A stretch of 64,000 nucleotides of DNA. Origin: Brumimicrobium sp033722555. GTDB lineage: Bacteria; Bacteroidota; Bacteroidia; Flavobacteriales_D; Crocinitomicaceae. Every line of letters starts with the position of its first letter. The stretch's first letter is position 1. The DNA lies in NCBI GenBank assembly GCA_033722555.1, contig JAWVYS010000002.1, positions 108,111 to 172,110 on the forward strand, given 5' to 3'. Below the pieces are notes generated by a model. The model saw only the letters and a program-made list of their open reading frames with translations. It did no database searches and was not told the DNA's origin. Made by a program: the position numbers and the translations under genes. Shown one piece after another: positions 61,491 through 64,000 of this stretch.

Positions 61491-61518
61491 TTTGTTAAGC
61501 AGAGAATGGTTAATTTTG
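61491..61518 (+). promoter_or_regulatory. Promoter of the ferredoxin-NADP reductase gene
   Basis: TTTG (61491-61494), a 16-nt spacer and TAATTTTG (61511-61518) match the -33/-7 pattern with the same spacer as at 58074. The leader would be about 20 nt before ATG 61544. Confidence 0.55.
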
Positions 61519-61543
61519 ACCGCTAAAATTGAGTTTACACGCT

Positions 61544-62554
61544 ATGATTAAAACAGACATAATCATTATCGGAGCCGGCCCTGTTGGCCTCTTTGCGATC
61601 TTTGAAGCAGGACTTTTGAAGCTGAAATGTCACCTCATCGACTCACTTCCTCAACCCGGTGGACAATGTTCTGAAATTTACCCGAAAAAACCGATTTACG
61701 ACATACCGGGATATCCATCCATCTTAGCAGGTGAACTTGTTGATAATCTGATGGAACAGGCTGCTCCTTTTAAGCCAGGGTTTACACTTGGTGAGGCTGC
61801 AGTCACCATTGATAAAACCGATGATGATAAATTCATTGTAACCACCGATAAAGGCACTGAACATGAAGCACCTGTGGTAATGATCGCCGGAGGGTTAGGA
61901 GTTTTTGAACCTCGGAAACCGCCAATTGATAATATTGAGAAATACGAAGATAAAGGAGTTGAATACATCATTAAAGATCCGGAGTTTTATCGGGGAAAAC
62001 GTTGTGTAATAGCCGGTGGAGGAGATTCGGCCCTCGACTGGTCTATTTTTCTTGCCGGGAAAGACATTGCCAGTGAAGTTGCCCTTGTACACAGAAGAAG
62101 TTCCTTCCGTGGTCACCTGGATTCCGTTCAGCAGGTGATGGATCTGGCTGAAAAAGGGAAGATCAAACTTATTACGGAATCAGAGGTGGTTGGTATTCAA
62201 GGTGATAACAAAGTTGAATCCGTAATCATCAATCATCAAACCGAAGGTGATTTTGTAATGGAAACCGATCATTTCATTCCCTTGTTCGGATTAAAACCTT
62301 CCCTGGGCCCTATTGCCGACTGGGGTCTGGAAATCGAAAAGAATGCGATCAAAGTAGACACAAAAGACTATTCCACCAATATCCCCGGAATATATGCGAT
62401 AGGAGATGTGAATACGTACGACGGAAAGCTGAAACTTATTCTTTGTGGATTTCATGAAGGAACGATCGCGTTGCAATCGGCATTTGCCCGGATTCATCCC
62501 GATAAAAAGAATGTTCTTAAATATACCACCGTTAACGGTGTTCAGGGATTCTGA
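61544..62554 (+). CDS. Thioredoxin-reductase-like ferredoxin-NADP+ reductase
   Basis: Start at ATG 61544; the upstream TTG at 61529 is unlikely. The 336-aa flavoenzyme has an FAD motif (IIIIGAGPVGLFAIFEAG), then QPGGQCSEIYPKKPIYDIPG. The NADPH motif is CVIAGGGDSALDWSIFLAG. The C-terminal FAD motif is GIYAIGDVNTYDGKLKLIL. It lacks the CxxC of thioredoxin reductases, as expected for TrxR-like FNRs. It shuttles electrons between NADPH and ferredoxin. It converges with the Omp85-type gene, 1 bp apart. Confidence 0.93.
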   Translation: MIKTDIIIIGAGPVGLFAIFEAGLLKLKCHLIDSLPQPGGQCSEIYPKKPIYDIPGYPSILAGELVDNLMEQAAPFKPGFTLGEAAVTIDKTDDDKFIVTTDKGTEHEAPVVMIAGGLGVFEPRKPPIDNIEKYEDKGVEYIIKDPEFYRGKRCVIAGGGDSALDWSIFLAGKDIASEVALVHRRSSFRGHLDSVQQVMDLAEKGKIKLITESEVVGIQGDNKVESVIINHQTEGDFVMETDHFIPLFGLKPSLGPIADWGLEIEKNAIKVDTKDYSTNIPGIYAIGDVNTYDGKLKLILCGFHEGTIALQSAFARIHPDKKNVLKYTTVNGVQGF

Positions 62555-62555
62555 T

Positions 62556-64000
62556 TTAAAAATAAGCGATATACCCAAAATGCACCTTCCCTTCTCTTAG
62601 TAGAATTGGGTTGTCGAACTGTTTTCCGAGTGCATAGGAAATAGAAAAAATCCCCAGATTCGTCCCGAAACTGAATCCTGCGCCAAACCCGAAAGGTGTG
62701 TCTTGCAAATAATTGCCCGCAGTATTTTCGTAAATCGTTTGATCGAAAAAGGCGAAGACGTGGGAATTCTTATCAGCGAGAAAGCGGTATTCGGCCGTGA
62801 AAGTACTCAGGGTTGAAGCCAGGAGTTCCTCCTCGTTGAAACCCCGCTGCATCTGTAATCCACCGAAACGGAACAATTCGTTCGTATAAACCTCGGGAGC
62901 ATAATAAGTCCGTGTAACGTTTGCCAATCGGATCACATGCCGGCGGGTGACGGGCATAAACCATTCCGCTTCAAACCTTCCGGTAAAAGTTGTTGAAATC
63001 ACAGAGCTATCACTTTCAGGGAGTCTGCTCGTTCTCCTACCCATGGCTGCATCCGCTGATATTCTGAAACCTCTGGATGGATTGGGCAGGTAATCCAGTT
63101 GTCTTCTGAAAATTCCTAACCCATATCGATTGGTGCTTGTGGAAGAAAATGAGGAATTCGGCAGTGAGGCAGCACCACTCAGGAGATTCGAGTTATCCGC
63201 CTCGTAGAAAACTTTAACATAATTTCCTCCTTGTAAAAAATACTGTACGCCGATATTCGCATTGGTTGTTAAGAACGTACTGTCACGCTTATACAGTTTG
63301 AATCCACCATCTATTCCGAAAGAACTATTGAATAAAAACGGGAAATTGAGCAGAATATTAAGATCCTGAGTGCCCGGTTGCAGACTGCGCCAGTTGAGAT
63401 CAAGTAACTCACCTCGCTGTAAAACGTTCTGGAGTTTTAACCTGACATCCCCGGTTATCACATTGGTTTGTGTTACGGGATCGGGTTGAATACCTAACAC
63501 ACCATTTATCAAACTTACCGGATTCGACTTGAGGTAAAGAAAAACTTCTGCACCTTCTGGCGTAAATAATATTTCATGCGGTTTTAATTCGCTTAAAAAT
63601 TGAATCTGTTCTATCCGGGCAGGAATTTTCCTCAGTAAGCGTTCATTGTAGGGATCGCCTTCTTTAATGGAAATATTATTCGTTATAAATTTCTTACTAA
63701 CCTTAGCCTCACCTTTCAAGTGCACTTCTTTTATCGTAATAAACGGCCCTGGAACGATATTGAGTTTGGCAGGGGTGATTCCCTCCTCTATTTTATCTAT
63801 TTCCAGATATACTTTTGCAAAGGGATAACCATTGTTTACAAGGTAATCGGAAAGGCCGCTCATCAACAAATCAACTTCTATAGGATCAAAGGGAAGGCGT
63901 GAGATCATTCTTTCACTCACCCGCGGAACCTTGCTTACCAAGTAACGATACTCGTCCTCAACGTCGATATCCAGTTTTTCAAAAACGGGTCCCGGGTAAT
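62556..64000 (-). CDS. Omp85/BamA-family outer-membrane barrel protein (5' end beyond window)
   Basis: The frame stays open to the window end, so at least 481 codons are present and the N-terminus is missing; the TTG at 63941 is not a start. POTRA-like units lie at the visible N-terminal part (YPFAKVYLEIDKIEEGITPA, ITIKEVHLKGEAKVSKKFIT). A 16-strand-type surface-antigen barrel follows, with RFGGLQMQRGFNEEELLAST and a closing phenylalanine (VHFGYIAYF). Length and the single visible complete POTRA suggest a TamA- or two-partner-type Omp85 member rather than BamA itself. Confidence 0.85.
   Translation of the reverse strand, partial: YPGPVFEKLDIDVEDEYRYLVSKVPRVSERMISRLPFDPIEVDLLMSGLSDYLVNNGYPFAKVYLEIDKIEEGITPAKLNIVPGPFITIKEVHLKGEAKVSKKFITNNISIKEGDPYNERLLRKIPARIEQIQFLSELKPHEILFTPEGAEVFLYLKSNPVSLINGVLGIQPDPVTQTNVITGDVRLKLQNVLQRGELLDLNWRSLQPGTQDLNILLNFPFLFNSSFGIDGGFKLYKRDSTFLTTNANIGVQYFLQGGNYVKVFYEADNSNLLSGAASLPNSSFSSTSTNRYGLGIFRRQLDYLPNPSRGFRISADAAMGRRTSRLPESDSSVISTTFTGRFEAEWFMPVTRRHVIRLANVTRTYYAPEVYTNELFRFGGLQMQRGFNEEELLASTLSTFTAEYRFLADKNSHVFAFFDQTIYENTAGNYLQDTPFGFGAGFSFGTNLGIFSISYALGKQFDNPILLREGKVHFGYIAYF

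Noticed and set aside
63942..64000. TTG at 63941 as the start of the Omp85-type gene
   Set aside because: The frame continues upstream without a stop to the window end and encodes POTRA-like sequence.

Overview
The window is a 64 kb chromosomal stretch of a Bacteroidota bacterium, most likely a Flavobacteriales-type (Cryomorphaceae-like) marine or freshwater organism. Evidence: a Bat aerotolerance operon with MoxR, several TonB-dependent receptors with N-terminal carboxypeptidase-regulatory-like domains, a type IX secretion (T9SS) sorting domain, a GWxTD-family protein, DUF4837/DUF4301/DUF4856 families, menaquinone genes (menA, menC), TAnnTTTG-type -7 promoter boxes and almost no Shine-Dalgarno sequences. 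Assignment to a family is inference from gene content; there is no rRNA in the window.

Layout. 0-8 kb: a likely phosphate-uptake locus. A TonB-dependent receptor (cut by the window start) and a beta-helix lipoprotein diverge from a Na/Pi cotransporter, an aquaporin-fold protein with degenerate NPA motifs, and a divergent PiT-type permease. 7.9-16.2 kb: one tightly overlapping minus-strand operon, moxR-DUF58-(BatD-like)-batA-batB-batC-batD-batE. 16.8-22.9 kb: a second minus-strand operon, DUF4856 lipoprotein - imelysin lipoprotein - HTTM/gamma-carboxylase homologue - FecA-like TonB receptor, probably for iron, behind paired dyads that resemble a Fur-type operator. 23-31.7 kb: msrB, an OmpA/TPR envelope pair, a methyltransferase, DUF4301 and menA-menC.

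31.77-32.49 kb: a four-helix-bundle (S23/IVS-type) gene is bracketed by two 98-bp direct repeats (92/98 identical) whose own ends are inverted repeats. Palindromic TTAGTSACTAA units are scattered through it. The unit lies between xerD and menA and supplies the last codons of xerD. This is the best candidate in the window for an undescribed small mobile or RNA-based element.

32.5-46.7 kb: xerD, aroQ, a glycosyltransferase with a GWxTD-family protein, tRNA-Ser(UGA) with its own terminator, a secreted nuclease, heme A synthase, arginine decarboxylase, an M28 peptidase, a 7TM-DISM/SpoIIE phosphatase, and 3-hydroxyanthranilate dioxygenase. 46.7-50.4 kb: a strongly structured non-coding leader before a T9SS-exported PCMD-type protein and its TonB receptor. 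50.5-58 kb: a minus-strand group with DUF4837, an MltD-like transglycosylase, gatA, tatA (57 aa) and an S41 protease. 58-64 kb: a HI0933-type flavoprotein, an ALDH8A1-like dehydrogenase (a second kynurenine-pathway enzyme), a thioredoxin-reductase-like ferredoxin-NADP reductase and an Omp85-type barrel cut by the window end.
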